64,000 nucleotides of DNA from an uncultured Spirochaetales bacterium (GCA_944393005.1 CALXYO010000004.1:1-64000), one strand, 5' to 3'. Counted from the stretch's first letter, positions 17,626 through 27,787 are shown. Notes: generated by a model not told the origin, from the sequence alone. Made by a program: numbers and translations.

Positions 17626-20169
17626 TCAGTCTTTTCTGATGTTTCCTGTCACACTTTCTGAGACAGAGGCTGCAGCTGATTCTTCATTCTCAGCGCTTTC
17701 TTCATCGTCCTCTTCCTCCACCTGATATTCAGTAACAGCCATAGCAACGATGACGTCTTTTGCTTTCTTGAATGAAACAACTTTAACACCCATGGCAGAG
17801 CGGCCCTGGATGGAAATATCCTTGACATGCACTCTTATGGTCTGTCCGTTGAGTGTTACAAACACAACATCATTGTCATCATTCACAGCAAGGGCATTAA
17901 CGAGATAACTGGTCCTGTCATCGATTGTATAAATCTTCTGTCCCATCGTACCTCTGCCATGTGTCATGAATTCACTGAAGCGGACCTGTTTGCCTTTTCC
18001 GTTCTCAGTGACCATGAGGATTCTCTTATCATCCTCAACCTTCACAAGGCCGATGATCTCATCTGTGTCGGCAAGCTTCATAGCCCTCACGCCATGTGTG
18101 GCTCTTCCCATTGTCCTGACATCATCAGAGCTTGTTCTCAAACCCTTTCCTAGCTTGGAGACAAACATCACATCATCACCCTCATTCACGAAGATCGAGG
18201 AGACAAGCTCGTCATTCTCATCAAGAATAATGGCCTTGACGCCTCTCTTCTTCGCATTCTCAAAGGCAATGAGCTCAACCTTCTTTGTGACACCGAGCTT
18301 CGTGACCATCATCAGATACTGATCTTCCCTGAATTCGTTGAAGCAGATGATGCTGGTGACTTTCTCCTGATTCTCAATCTGAAGGAAGTTCTTGAGATTC
18401 GCACCTTTTGCAGTCTTTGCAGCCTCAGGGATTTCCCATACATAGGTGTAATATGCCTTACCATAATTGGTGACATACATCACGATATCATGAGAGGAAG
18501 CAATGAAGAGATGCTCAACAAAGTCACCGTCAACAAGCTTTGCACCCTTGACACCCTTTCCGCCGCGACTTTGAGCCTTGTACTCATCGAGTGAAAGACG
18601 TTTTGCAAATCCCTTGTTGGAGATTGAGACCACAACCTGCTCTTCCTTGATGAAATCGGCATCGGTGGTATCCTCAAGTTCCCTTTCCTGAATTTCGGTT
18701 CTTCTTCTGTCACCGTATTTCTGACCGATATCCCTTATCTCATCCTTTACGACACCGAGTATCTTGTTTCTGTCTGAAAGAAGATCCTTGTAATATGCGA
18801 TCTTCTGTTCGATTTCAGCAAGTTCATCAAGAATCTTCGCTGTCTCAAGGTGGGAAAGACGGCCGAGTTTCATGTCAATGATGGCATCTGCCTGTATCTT
18901 TGACAAACTGAATGCTTTCTGAAGCTCGATTGAGGCTATGTTATTGTCTTCACTTTCCTTTATAATCCTGATGACCTCATCAATATTTTCAAGTCCTATT
19001 TTCAGACCGAGAAGGATATGAGCCCTTTCCTCTGCTTTTTTCAGATCATAGCGGGTTCTTCTCTCAATGACATTCTCTCTGTGATCAATATAGCTCTGAA
19101 GCATCTCCCGCAGAGTGAAAACCTTCGGCCTTCCATCCTTGAGGGCAAGGTTGTATACATTGAAGTTGGACTGCAGTGCCGTTCTGTTGAAAAGCATGTT
19201 GAGCACGATATTCGGAACAGCACCCTGCTTGAGGTCAATAACGACACGGATACCGTCCCTGTCGGACTCATCCCTCACAGCTGCGATATTAGGAATGACA
19301 TTGTCCTTCCTAAGATCATCGATCTTCTTTACAAGCTCAGCCTTGTTAACCTGATACGGAAGCTCTGTGAAGATGATCCTGTCATGACCTTTCTCATGCT
19401 CCTCGATCTCGTAACGGGAACGCATGACTATCTTGCCGCGTCCTGTTGTATAGGCGTCGATTATGCCTTTCCTGCCGCAGATTATGCCGGCAGAAGGGAA
19501 ATCCGGGCCCTTTATGTAATCAATGAGCTCAAGATTTGTAAGCTCCGGATTGTCAATAAGCGCACATACGGCAGAAACAATCTCATTGAGGTTGTGGGGT
19601 GCCATATTCGTGGCCATACCTACGGCAATACCGCTGGTTCCGTTCGCAAGAAGGAAGGGGAATGCGGCAGGAAGAACAGAAGGCTCTTCAAGAGAGTCAT
19701 CATAGTTAGGTCCGAAATCAACGGTATCCTTGCCTATGTCAGTGAGCATTTCCTCACCGATTCTGCTCATCTTGGCTTCCGTATAACGCATTGCCGCAGG
19801 AGGATCACCGTCAATTGAACCAAAGTTGCCCTGAGGCTTCACAACCGGATAGCGGAGTGAGAAATCCTGTGCAAGACGTACGAGGGCATCATATACCGAT
19901 GCGTCTCCGTGCGGGTGGTATTTACCAAGAACGTCACCGACGATACGTGCGCTCTTCTTGTAACCGCCGCTTGCCTTGAGTCCCATCTCATACATATCGT
20001 AGAGAATTCTTCTGTGAACAGGCTTGAGACCGTCTCTCACATCAGGAAGAGCACGGCTTACAATAACGGACATAGCATAGTTGAGGTAGCTTGTCCTCAT
20101 CTCATTTGATACATCCACCGTGATCACACGGCTGTTGTTATCATCATTCTTTGTCAAATCTTCATCCAT
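17626..20169 (-). CDS. gyrA: DNA gyrase subunit A
   Basis: An 847-aa subunit that breaks and rejoins DNA. The active-site Tyr is in [11 protein letters not shown] (about residue 130). The GyrA box, needed for DNA wrapping and negative supercoiling, reads QSRGGKG (about residue 545), which separates this protein from the ParC homologue at 59420. At the quinolone-contact loop the sequence is [12 protein letters not shown], with Ala where E. coli has Ser83; the Asp87 equivalent is kept. A Glu/Ser-rich acidic tail ends the protein. It lies 11 nt after gyrB and ends before a strong terminator. Confidence 0.97.
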   Translation of the reverse strand: MDEDLTKNDDNNSRVITVDVSNEMRTSYLNYAMSVIVSRALPDVRDGLKPVHRRILYDMYEMGLKASGGYKKSARIVGDVLGKYHPHGDASVYDALVRLAQDFSLRYPVVKPQGNFGSIDGDPPAAMRYTEAKMSRIGEEMLTDIGKDTVDFGPNYDDSLEEPSVLPAAFPFLLANGTSGIAVGMATNMAPHNLNEIVSAVCALIDNPELTNLELIDYIKGPDFPSAGIICGRKGIIDAYTTGRGKIVMRSRYEIEEHEKGHDRIIFTELPYQVNKAELVKKIDDLRKDNVIPNIAAVRDESDRDGIRVVIDLKQGAVPNIVLNMLFNRTALQSNFNVYNLALKDGRPKVFTLREMLQSYIDHRENVIERRTRYDLKKAEERAHILLGLKIGLENIDEVIRIIKESEDNNIASIELQKAFSLSKIQADAIIDMKLGRLSHLETAKILDELAEIEQKIAYYKDLLSDRNKILGVVKDEIRDIGQKYGDRRRTEIQERELEDTTDADFIKEEQVVVSISNKGFAKRLSLDEYKAQSRGGKGVKGAKLVDGDFVEHLFIASSHDIVMYVTNYGKAYYTYVWEIPEAAKTAKGANLKNFLQIENQEKVTSIICFNEFREDQYLMMVTKLGVTKKVELIAFENAKKRGVKAIILDENDELVSSIFVNEGDDVMFVSKLGKGLRTSSDDVRTMGRATHGVRAMKLADTDEIIGLVKVEDDKRILMVTENGKGKQVRFSEFMTHGRGTMGQKIYTIDDRTSYLVNALAVNDDNDVVFVTLNGQTIRVHVKDISIQGRSAMGVKVVSFKKAKDVIVAMAVTEYQVEEEDDEESAENEESAAASVSESVTGNIRKD

Positions 20170-20180
20170 GGCTCTTTACC

Positions 20181-22208
20181 TCATACATCAAGGTTTGATA
20201 CGTAAGTGGCATTCTGTTCAATGAACTCACGTCTGGGTTCAACATCCTCGCCCATAAGCATAGAGAACACCCTGTCCGCTTCCTCTGCATCAGAAAGGTG
20301 AACCTTGCTGATGAGTCTTGTCTCTGGATTCATCGTAGTCTCCCAGAGCTGTTCAGGGTTCATTTCACCAAGACCTTTATAGCGCTGTATAGGGATCTTG
20401 GCTTCATCCATTCCGGCGGCATTCTCTTCGATTATCTTCTTCTTATCCGCCTCATCATAGGCATAGAACACCTTCTTGCCGAGAGTGATCTTGTAAAGAG
20501 GAGGCATCGCGAAATAAATATATCCAGCTTCGATGAGAGGCCTCATATAACGGAAGAAGAAAGTCAGAAGCAGTGTCCTGATATGGGAACCGTCGACATC
20601 GGCATCAGCCATGATGATGATCTTATGATAGCGTGCCTTTGTTATGTCAAAAGTCTGCTCGTCATCAGATGAACCTTCATCACTGTTGTTGTTATAGCGT
20701 GTCAGGCCGGCACCGATAGTGGAGATGACAGGCTGAAGCTTATCGTTGCCGAGAACCTTGTATTCCTGGGCTTTCTCAACATTGAGCATCTTGCCCCACA
20801 GAGGAAGAATGGCCTGGAATCTCCTGTCACGCCCCTGCTTTGCCGATCCGCCTGCGGAGTCACCCTCGACGATGAAGACCTCGCACTTTGCAGGATCCTT
20901 CTCAGAACAGTCTGCAAGCTTTCCGGGCAGTCCGCCGCCTTCACTCTTCTTCCTTATCTGCTCGCGTGCCTTGCGTGCGGCTATACGGCCAAGAGCGGCG
21001 CTGATCGCCTTGTCAAGAAGCATCTCGATGTTGGCGGGGAACTCATCAAAGTAATTGTTGAGCTTCTCATAAACAAGAGACTGGACAATACCCCTGACAT
21101 TCGCGTTTCCCAGCTTCATCTTTGTCTGACCCTCAAACTGGGGATTAGCGATCTTGATCGACACAACACCGGTAAGACCTTCTGATATATCGGTGGACTC
21201 AAGCTTGTCGTTTCCGAACTTCTTCAGCATCTTCTGGTTCTTCTGAAGCTGGTTGTTGACAGCCATGAGAATAGCAGTCTTGAAACCGGTCAGATGTGTG
21301 CCGCCTTCACGGGTGTTGATGTTGTTTACGAAGGAATAGACCTTCTCATCATACTTGTCGTTGTACTGGAGCGCTATCTCCACCACAACATCATTCTTGA
21401 CGGCATCGAATGCGATAGGAGGGAACAGTGTCTTCTTGTACTGGTTAAGGTAGCTTACGAATTCAGAAAGACCTCCTTCGGAGTGGAAAACCTCAACCTT
21501 AGGCTCATCTGTACGTCTGTCCGTCAGAGTTATCTTTATACCCTTGTTCAGATAGCTAAGCTCCCTGAAACGGGCTGCGAGAGTATCATAATTGAAGCTG
21601 TTCTTCTCCATTACATCGAAATCAGGAGAGAAACGGATGGTTGTTCCGTGCCTGTCGGGATCACATGTTCCGATCACCTTGACATCTTCTTCAGGAATAC
21701 CTCTGTGATAAACCTGGCGGAATATCTTTCCATCATGATATACAGTAGCCTCAAGCCATATGGAAAGAGCGTTCACACATGAAACACCCACACCATGAAG
21801 ACCGCCTGAAACTTTGTAGGCTCCCTTTCCGAATTTTCCTCCGGCATTGAGCTTGGTAAGACAGACTTCAAGTGCCGACTTTCCTACCTGTGGATGAATG
21901 TCGGTGGGAATACCGCGTCCGTTATCCTCAACAGTACATATCTCACCATATTCTCCGTTGTCGAAATAAATCTGGATATGATCGCAGAAACCGGCCATAG
22001 CCTCGTCGATACTGTTGTCCAGTACCTCATACACAAGGTGATGAAGCCCGTCAATACCTGTAGTACCTATGTACATACCCGGGCGGAGACGTACATGTTC
22101 AAGTCCTTCAAGTACCTGAATCTCGCTGCTGTTGTATTCCTCGCTTCCATTCATGATACTGTCGGGTACCTGCATCTCTGTCTCTTCGTTCAAATTTGTT
22201 TCATTCAT
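20181..22208 (-). CDS. gyrB: DNA gyrase subunit B
   Basis: A GHKL ATPase subunit of about 675 aa. LEGLEHVRLRPGMYIG opens the ATPase domain, followed by NSIDEAMAGFCD with the ATP-binding Asn/Glu and GGLHGVGVSCVNAL. The TOPRIM part has VEGDSAGGSAKQGRDRRFQ and MADADVDGSHIRTL. The start is uncertain: ATG 22208 has AAGGGA 7 nt upstream, while an in-frame ATG at 22232 would add eight residues. A TTGACA at 22292-22287 may be the -35. Divergent from dnaA. Confidence 0.96.
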   Translation of the reverse strand: MNETNLNEETEMQVPDSIMNGSEEYNSSEIQVLEGLEHVRLRPGMYIGTTGIDGLHHLVYEVLDNSIDEAMAGFCDHIQIYFDNGEYGEICTVEDNGRGIPTDIHPQVGKSALEVCLTKLNAGGKFGKGAYKVSGGLHGVGVSCVNALSIWLEATVYHDGKIFRQVYHRGIPEEDVKVIGTCDPDRHGTTIRFSPDFDVMEKNSFNYDTLAARFRELSYLNKGIKITLTDRRTDEPKVEVFHSEGGLSEFVSYLNQYKKTLFPPIAFDAVKNDVVVEIALQYNDKYDEKVYSFVNNINTREGGTHLTGFKTAILMAVNNQLQKNQKMLKKFGNDKLESTDISEGLTGVVSIKIANPQFEGQTKMKLGNANVRGIVQSLVYEKLNNYFDEFPANIEMLLDKAISAALGRIAARKAREQIRKKSEGGGLPGKLADCSEKDPAKCEVFIVEGDSAGGSAKQGRDRRFQAILPLWGKMLNVEKAQEYKVLGNDKLQPVISTIGAGLTRYNNNSDEGSSDDEQTFDITKARYHKIIIMADADVDGSHIRTLLLTFFFRYMRPLIEAGYIYFAMPPLYKITLGKKVFYAYDEADKKKIIEENAAGMDEAKIPIQRYKGLGEMNPEQLWETTMNPETRLISKVHLSDAEEADRVFSMLMGEDVEPRREFIEQNATYVSNLDV

Positions 22209-22384
22209 GCAATTTTCCCTTATTTCAGTCATTTAGTATCAATACGCGTGCATATAATAAATAACCTTAGATATATTATCCTCAATTGTCAAAAATTACA
22301 ATATCGGGCATTTACAGTTTCAATTTAAATATATTTTTTCAATATAAAAAATTATATGAAAAATTAATTAAAGGCTGAAAACTC

Positions 22385-22414
22385 TTGAAAAAAATGAGCA
22401 TCAACCAATATGAT
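22385..22414 (+). promoter_or_regulatory. Leaderless promoter of dnaA
   Basis: -35 TTGAAA (22385-22390), 18-bp spacer, -10 TATGAT (22409-22414), then 7 nt to ATG 22422. The upstream in-frame ATG at 22410 lies inside the -10 and so cannot be the start of this transcript. Confidence 0.6.
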
Positions 22415-22421
22415 ACATATT

Positions 22422-23765
22422 ATGTTAGAAGACATCTGGTACCAGGCGCTGGAGCAGCTTCATGAGAGTCTGCCCCAGTCGAAAATCATGTGGCTTGACT
22501 ATATCACATTCAGGAAAAGCGACAAAAACACCATTTTCCTCGAATGCGACTCTGCCATGACAAAGGCGAACTTTGAAAAACAGTGCAGAACCGAACTGGT
22601 CAACATGCTTGAGGAACTGAGCGGACAGAAGATAGACCTCAGCATAAGCATCGCAGCTGACGAAAGTATCACGGATGAGGATACGGGAAAGGAAGACATT
22701 CCTCAGAAAGAAGAAAAATCAAGAACCCGCACAAGTCTGCTGAATCCCGTATATACATTTGAAAGCTTCATTCCATGCGAAAGCACTCTTTTCGCATATA
22801 ATGCCGCAAAAGCCATCGCAATGCATCCAGGCATGAGCTATAACCCGTGTCTCATATACGGAGGTGTAGGACTGGGAAAGACTCATCTTCTCGAGTCAAT
22901 CGGAAACTATGTGGAAAAGGAGAATCCGAGGAAAAATGTCATCTATGTGACGGCAGAAACCTTCACCAATGACTATATACAGTCGCTGACAAACAAGAAC
23001 ACATCACAGTTCAGGATAAAATACAGAAAGGCAGATGTACTTCTTATCGATGACATACATTTCCTTGAAAAGAAAATACAGACACAGGAAGAGCTTTTCC
23101 ATACATTCAATGACCTGTATGAGACAAACAAGCAGATAGTATTCACCTGTGACCGTCCGATAAGCGAGCTCAAGGGTTTCACAGACCGCCTCAAGTCACG
23201 CTTCACAAGAGGTCTCAACATAAACCTCACGGCACCTGACTATGAGACACGCGTGGCGATACTCAAGAAGAAATGCAGGGAAAAGAATGTCGAGATATAT
23301 GACAGCGTCATAAACTACATTGCCGAGAATATAAAGACAAATGTAAGAGATCTTGAAGGCTCTCTTACCACACTGATAGCCTATTCAACCCTTATAAAGC
23401 AGAAAATAACACTGGAAACAGCACAGGAGCAGCTCAAGAACATAATATCGGCACCCATAGCCAGCGAGCAGGACATTTCCATCAGCATGATCGTAAAGGA
23501 AGTTGCATCCTACTACAACATTGACATTTCCGACATAAAAGGAAAGAAGAGAACCGCAATCATAAAGGATGCCAGAAACATTTCCATCTACCTGACAAGA
23601 AAGATCACACAGTACTCGACAACAGAGATAGGAACATACTTTGACAGGGATCATTCAACGATAACACATTCAATTGACAAGATTGAGAAAGAGAGAAAAA
23701 GCAATGCTGAGCTTTCATCAGCTCTTGACTCACTTGAGACAAATATAAGGGCAAAGGCGCGCTGA
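22422..23765 (+). CDS. dnaA: Chromosomal replication initiator DnaA
   Basis: A 447-aa initiator ATPase. Domain I starts MLEDIWYQALEQL; a charged linker (about residues 85-110) forms domain II. The AAA+ domain III has Walker A GGVGLGKTHLLESIG (about 145-159) and Walker B VLLIDDIHF (about 209). Domain IV has FDRDHSTITHSIDKIEKE (about 408-425), the helix-turn-helix that reads DnaA boxes. Start chosen by the family N-terminus and the promoter geometry. It ends before a strong terminator, so dnaN is transcribed separately and the origin-type sequence lies between them. Confidence 0.97.
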   Translation: MLEDIWYQALEQLHESLPQSKIMWLDYITFRKSDKNTIFLECDSAMTKANFEKQCRTELVNMLEELSGQKIDLSISIAADESITDEDTGKEDIPQKEEKSRTRTSLLNPVYTFESFIPCESTLFAYNAAKAIAMHPGMSYNPCLIYGGVGLGKTHLLESIGNYVEKENPRKNVIYVTAETFTNDYIQSLTNKNTSQFRIKYRKADVLLIDDIHFLEKKIQTQEELFHTFNDLYETNKQIVFTCDRPISELKGFTDRLKSRFTRGLNINLTAPDYETRVAILKKKCREKNVEIYDSVINYIAENIKTNVRDLEGSLTTLIAYSTLIKQKITLETAQEQLKNIISAPIASEQDISISMIVKEVASYYNIDISDIKGKKRTAIIKDARNISIYLTRKITQYSTTEIGTYFDRDHSTITHSIDKIEKERKSNAELSSALDSLETNIRAKAR

Positions 23766-23842
23766 CTTCTCACTTTATGCTTCTTATGTCGTGAATTCAC
23801 AAAAGAAATCTACTGTTCTGAACATAATAAATGTAAGAAATT

Positions 23843-23882
23843 AAGCTTATATCATAAGATAACATGTGATATAAGCTTTTTT
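23843..23882 (+). terminator. Terminator after dnaA
   Basis: Perfect 12-bp stem AAGCTTATATCA / TGATATAAGCTT with a 12-nt loop, followed by TTTTTTG (the last two T of the stem included). Confidence 0.93.
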
Positions 23883-24091
23883 GCCATTTTATGCATTCTA
23901 AGCTTTTATTATACGTTTTACTTCGTACATCAAAGATTTGTAAGTATCTGTCACTTTATATATTGGTAATAAGTATGTTAGATGTAAACCAGAATCATAA
24001 AATATCATATTATATATGTTAATTTCTTTTAATAAATAAAATTATCAATAAAAATATTAACACTTGCATCTTTTAACATTATACATATCTT
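23883..24091. other. AT-rich spacer between dnaA and the candidate small RNA
   Basis: No open frame with a ribosome site and no repeated motif seen; the right end holds the small-RNA promoter. Confidence 0.5.
24057..24085 (+). promoter_or_regulatory. Promoter of a candidate small RNA
   Basis: TTAACA (24057-24062), 17-bp spacer, TATACA (24080-24085); predicted start near 24092. Confidence 0.5.
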
Positions 24092-24205
24092 ACAAAATAT
24101 GGAGCAAAGTAATGTCGAATGTTGTCAGATATCTTTTCGCATTCACAGCACTTTTAAAAAGACGGAACACAGAGAAGATGTTCAGCTGTTCATCTTCTCT
24201 TTTTG
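24092..24205 (+). ncRNA. Candidate small RNA between dnaA and the origin-type cluster
   Basis: A self-contained transcription unit of about 115 nt: the promoter at 24057-24085 and a strong intrinsic terminator, stem AGAGAAGATG / CATCTTCTCT (24171-24200) plus TTTTT. It is not a read-through tail because dnaA already has its own terminator. A 37-codon frame (ATG 24112, GGAG 7 nt upstream) runs through the terminator hairpin, so coding is less likely than an RNA, but cannot be excluded. It does not resemble SRP RNA, tmRNA, RNase P RNA or 6S RNA as far as I can tell. Confidence 0.45.
24171..24205 (+). terminator. Terminator of the candidate small RNA
   Basis: Perfect 10-bp stem with 10-nt loop, followed by TTTTTGC. 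Confidence 0.85.
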
Positions 24206-24270
24206 CATTCTTCAAGCATCAGTGATTACCTCTGGCACATGTTTTTCATTAAAAATATAATCATCTCATC

Positions 24271-24960
24271 ATGAACAAAAAACAGCTGAAAAGAATTTCA
24301 ATATATCTTGCAGGAATGCTGACTCTGGCATTCGGAATATCACTGAATGTGAAGACAGGACTGGGAGTATCTCCGATAATTTCAGTGGCGAACTGTTTCT
24401 CATCATTTCTTTCACTTCCAATCGGGAACACAACATTCGTTCTGTATTCAGTATTCGTAATCATCCAGATCATTGTTCATATTCATCTTTCAAGAAAAAA
24501 CAGTGAGATTCAATTGAGAAGTCTGATAATAAAAGACATACTTCAGCTGCCTCTCTCACTTGTCTTCACCAGAATAATGAATGTATTTGAGATAATGATA
24601 CCACAGATGAACACACTCCAGGATGGATTCTTTTCATCAATGCCGGGAAGACTCGTGGCCCTGGCCGCTGCAATAATCACAACGGGAGTGGGAGCTGCAG
24701 CAACACTGGACATGCGTCTTATTCCAAATCCTGGAGACGGTATAGTACAGTCTCTTTCTGATCTTTCAAAAAAGGAAACAGGATTCGTAAAGAATGTCTT
24801 CGACGGAATAAACGTATCGCTTACAGTAATCATATCATTGATTGCAGAAGGAAGTATAATAGGTATAGGAGCTGGCACCATAATAGCATTTCTGGGAGTT
24901 GGAAGAGTCATAGCGGTTTTCAACCATTTCCTTCTTCCATATTTAAAGAAACTTGTATGA
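24271..24960 (+). CDS. YczE/YitT-like integral membrane protein
   Basis: A 229-aa protein with about five membrane segments (around residues 8-28, 45-68, 80-100, 125-150 and 185-215). The start SIYLAGMLTLAFGISLNVKTGLGVSPI is typical of the YczE (DUF6198) family, where a conserved Gly/Leu/Gly pattern follows the first helix. Its function is not known; it is predicted to be a transporter-like membrane protein. A TATAAT ends 9 nt before the ATG. The gene lies between dnaA and dnaN, which is not usual, and its stop is directly followed by the 9-mer cluster. Confidence 0.75.
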   Translation: MNKKQLKRISIYLAGMLTLAFGISLNVKTGLGVSPIISVANCFSSFLSLPIGNTTFVLYSVFVIIQIIVHIHLSRKNSEIQLRSLIIKDILQLPLSLVFTRIMNVFEIMIPQMNTLQDGFFSSMPGRLVALAAAIITTGVGAAATLDMRLIPNPGDGIVQSLSDLSKKETGFVKNVFDGINVSLTVIISLIAEGSIIGIGAGTIIAFLGVGRVIAVFNHFLLPYLKKLV

Positions 24961-25315
24961 GAAGTTTTCAACAACGCTGTTGAAAAGTCTGTGGAAAACC
25001 TGTTGAAAACACTCTCAAAACCTGTTTAAAACTCTGTTGAAATCAACAGCTCATTTTTCTTCTTTTTCATAATTGCCGGATTTTTCAGCATTTTCAACAT
25101 TTCTTTTTCATTTTTCAACAAGTTATCAACAGAGTTTTATTTTTAATATTTTAATAAAATATAAACAAATATAATAGTTTTCAACAATTAACAGTCATTA
25201 CTGTTATTACTGCTGAAATTTTTTAAATAACTCCGTAATATCAGTAATGAAGGTGTTTGAAGATGAAAGCGAAATAATCTATAATATATTATGTTTATTA
25301 ATAAAGGAGCTTTAC
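24961..25315. other. oriC: Probable oriC: cluster of DnaA-box-like 9-mers and AT-rich unwinding region
   Basis: Seven exact TTTTC(A/C)ACA 9-mers and one TTATCAACA lie within 222 bp: plus strand at 24965, 25091, 25112, 25123 (TTATCAACA) and 25178; minus strand at 24978-24986, 24990-24998 and 25001-25009. Several weaker matches lie between. Pairs 24990/25001 and 25112/25123 are 11 bp apart, one helical turn. The two outer sites at 24965 and 24978 form a perfect 9-bp inverted repeat with a 4-bp centre. An almost pure A/T stretch (25138-25176) is a likely unwinding element. Position before dnaN and site density support oriC. Confidence 0.75.
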
Positions 25316-26416
25316 ATGAAGTTTATCTGCCAGAGAGACACAATCCTTAAAGAAATTGAACATGCCAATAATTTCACAAGTCAGAGGAATGCCCTTTCAA
25401 TATCATCAAACGTCCTTATTGAGAACTATCAGAATCTTCTGACAATCAAGAGTACGGATACTAAGCTCGGTTTTTCCACGAGTTTTCCTGTTGTTACGGA
25501 AGTTCCGGGTGCAACTACCGTCATCTGTGAAAAGTTCCTTTCAATACTGAAATCACTTCCTTCATGCGATCTCATCTTCACAGATGAGGATGACAGGATC
25601 AATATAACAGTGGCTGGAAATGACAGCATAAGATTCAATCTCAAAACTCTTGCCGCTGACAGATTCCCTGAACTCATTTCATGTTCTGATCCTTATTTCT
25701 CCCTTTCACAGAGAGATTTCTTTGACATGATCCACAAGACATCTTTCTCAGTGGGTACTGATGAGACAAAGTTCTTCCTCACCGGTGTCTATATGGAAAA
25801 GAATGATGAAGGCCAGCTTGTCCTTGCCTCAACAGATGGTAAGAGGCTCAGCTGTTCAAGAAAGGTTTTCGAACAGGAGATTCCCGACTTCAAGCCCTGC
25901 ATCATTCCTATAAAGTTCCTCAACCAGCTCATGTCCATCGGAAGCGGAGAAGGTCTTTTCTCTCTTGCAGTCACAAACGCCTATATCTTTGCAGAGATAA
26001 ACGGACATTCAATCTATTCAACTCTCATCACCGGAAACTATCCTGCATATAAAAAAGTCATTCCACAGAGCTTTGCCTATGAATGCAGGATAAATGTGAA
26101 AAGTCTTCTCGATGCCCTGAATCAGGTTTCTCTCTGTGTTGATTCAAACAGCAAGAAAATCTTCCTTGATTTCAGTCGTAACGGTGTCCTGCTGAGCAGT
26201 GAGAACACAGAAATCGGAGATGCAAAGATCATGATCAACTGTGATTACGATGGTCCTGACACGACAATCTCTTTCAATTACAGTTTTCTTCAGACCCCTC
26301 TCAAGATAATTGAGACTGAAAGCGTGAAAATATGCTTCAACAGCGCAAACACTGCAATAGCTGTGCTGCCTGAACCTGAAAGGGATTATATCTTTGTAAT
26401 TATGCCGATGCACTGA
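25316..26416 (+). CDS. dnaN: DNA polymerase III beta subunit (sliding clamp)
   Basis: A 366-aa clamp that encircles DNA and tethers the polymerase. The start MKFICQRDTILKEIEHANN is the usual family opening, with AAAGGAG 5 nt before ATG 25316; the frame upstream to 25247 overlaps the promoter region and is not coding. Three similar domains can be followed, and the protein ends RDYIFVIMPMH, the usual C-terminal strand. recF follows after 2 nt. Confidence 0.96.
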   Translation: MKFICQRDTILKEIEHANNFTSQRNALSISSNVLIENYQNLLTIKSTDTKLGFSTSFPVVTEVPGATTVICEKFLSILKSLPSCDLIFTDEDDRINITVAGNDSIRFNLKTLAADRFPELISCSDPYFSLSQRDFFDMIHKTSFSVGTDETKFFLTGVYMEKNDEGQLVLASTDGKRLSCSRKVFEQEIPDFKPCIIPIKFLNQLMSIGSGEGLFSLAVTNAYIFAEINGHSIYSTLITGNYPAYKKVIPQSFAYECRINVKSLLDALNQVSLCVDSNSKKIFLDFSRNGVLLSSENTEIGDAKIMINCDYDGPDTTISFNYSFLQTPLKIIETESVKICFNSANTAIAVLPEPERDYIFVIMPMH

Positions 26417-26418
26417 TC

Positions 26419-27504
26419 ATGAGATTCAAGGAACTAAAGTACTATAACTTCAGGAATATAGATAATTCGAGTATCAATACTGACTGCCGTAATGTGATAC
26501 TCGAAGGAATAAACGGACAGGGAAAGACAAACATTCTCGAGTCCGTTTATCTTCTTTCCTACGGATCTTCGTTCCGTACGGGAAATTCTAAGGAGATAAT
26601 AACCTTTAATAAGGACCGCGTACATATTGTCGGAATTGCTGTTTCCGATGACGGTCTTGAAAGAAAGGTAGAGTATGTGAATCAGGGAGGAAAGAGAAGA
26701 ATTCTTCTTGACGGAAAGGAAATAAGGGATAGAAAGGAGCTTATCTATAATTTTCCGTCTATTGTATTTTCTCATGATGATATAAATTTCGTTAAGGGAG
26801 AACCTGAGTACAGACGCCGTTTCTTTGATCAGACTTTCAGCATGTACAATCCTGTCTACCTTGACAGTCTGCGCCGTTATAAAACGATACTGATGCAGAG
26901 AAATGCTGCAATAAAAGCACATCAGTCTTCCTTGCTTTCCCTTTATGATGAACGTCTTGCCAAATATGGACTTGAGGTTTCAAGAGAAAGGGAAGAAGGA
27001 GTGAGGATGTTCAATGAAATATTTCCATCCCTTTACAAGGAAATCTCACAGACTGAAAAGGAACTTTCAATACGTTACCAGCCTTCCTGGAGAGATCTGA
27101 AAAGTGAAGATGAAGTTGTCAATTATCTTGAAAGTACAAGGGAAAGAGATATTAATCTCCTGACCACTTCATCCGGAATACACCGCGACAGATTTACGGT
27201 ATATGATGAGAACGGTCCTTTTTCCCAGAGCGGTTCAACAGGTCAGATTAGACTTGCATCCCTTCTTTTCAGACTTGCAGAAGCAAGGTTCTTCATAAAG
27301 ATGACCGGCAAAAAACCGGTCCTCCTTATTGATGACGTCCTTCTTGAGCTTGACAATGTCAAAAGAGGAAATTTCCTTTCTCTTCTCAATGATTACAGTC
27401 AGGCTTTCTTCACTTTTCTTCCTGATGAGAAATACTTCTCCTCTAAAAAGGATGAAATGCTTGAATATACAGTCAGGGAGGGAAGAGTTGAGAAAAAGTC
27501 ATAG
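26419..27504 (+). CDS. recF: DNA replication and repair protein RecF
   Basis: A 361-aa SMC-like ATPase that loads RecA at gaps. Walker A EGINGQGKTNILESVYLL (about residues 29-46), signature SQSGSTGQIRLASLLFRLAEA (about 271-291) and Walker B KPVLLIDDVLLELD (about 301-314). It lies between dnaN and the DUF721 gene, overlapping the latter by 17 nt. Confidence 0.95.
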   Translation: MRFKELKYYNFRNIDNSSINTDCRNVILEGINGQGKTNILESVYLLSYGSSFRTGNSKEIITFNKDRVHIVGIAVSDDGLERKVEYVNQGGKRRILLDGKEIRDRKELIYNFPSIVFSHDDINFVKGEPEYRRRFFDQTFSMYNPVYLDSLRRYKTILMQRNAAIKAHQSSLLSLYDERLAKYGLEVSREREEGVRMFNEIFPSLYKEISQTEKELSIRYQPSWRDLKSEDEVVNYLESTRERDINLLTTSSGIHRDRFTVYDENGPFSQSGSTGQIRLASLLFRLAEARFFIKMTGKKPVLLIDDVLLELDNVKRGNFLSLLNDYSQAFFTFLPDEKYFSSKKDEMLEYTVREGRVEKKS

Positions 27505-27787
27505 GTGGCAGGAGAAAACAATAGGTGAATGCATAGAAAAGCTTGAAGATGAATGGAAAAAGGAGCTTGGAGGCGAGGAACCTGTTGCGAAATACTGGCA
27601 GTACATCATAGGTGACGAGATGTTCGGTAATGTGACACTTGAATCCGTTGACAGGCTATCAATCACAGTCAGATGTTCTCATCCGGCATACAATACATAC
27701 TTCAGAATGCATGAAAGGGAGGTTCTCATGAGACTTCATGAAAAGCTTCCCGAGTATGAAATAAGGAAAGTTAAGGTGCTTAACTGA
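27488..27787 (+). CDS. dciA: DUF721 protein, probable DciA-type helicase loader
   Basis: A 99-aa protein with the DUF721 core: an N-terminal basic helix region, WQYIIGDEMFGNV (about residues 38-50), then a strand-rich part with LSITVRCSHPAYNTYFRMHERE and LMRLHEKL. DciA proteins help load the replicative helicase DnaB in bacteria that lack DnaC/DnaI. The likely start is TTG 27488, inside the recF end, with GGGAGGGAAG upstream; no ATG/GTG fits. The dnaA-dnaN-recF-DUF721 order is also found in treponemes. Confidence 0.8.
   Translation: MRKSHRWQEKTIGECIEKLEDEWKKELGGEEPVAKYWQYIIGDEMFGNVTLESVDRLSITVRCSHPAYNTYFRMHEREVLMRLHEKLPEYEIRKVKVLN

Noticed and set aside
22410..22421. Longer DnaA start (MIHI...)
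   Set aside because: This ATG lies inside the predicted -10 hexamer; the family N-terminus begins at 22422.
24112..24225. 37-codon frame inside the candidate small RNA
   Set aside because: It runs through the terminator hairpin and past the T-run, so a full transcript would not be made in most cases; kept only as a note.
25035..25048. TGTTGA-AA-TCAACA palindrome as an operator before dnaN
   Set aside because: It is most simply a pair of imperfect 9-mers of the origin cluster; no separate regulator is suggested.
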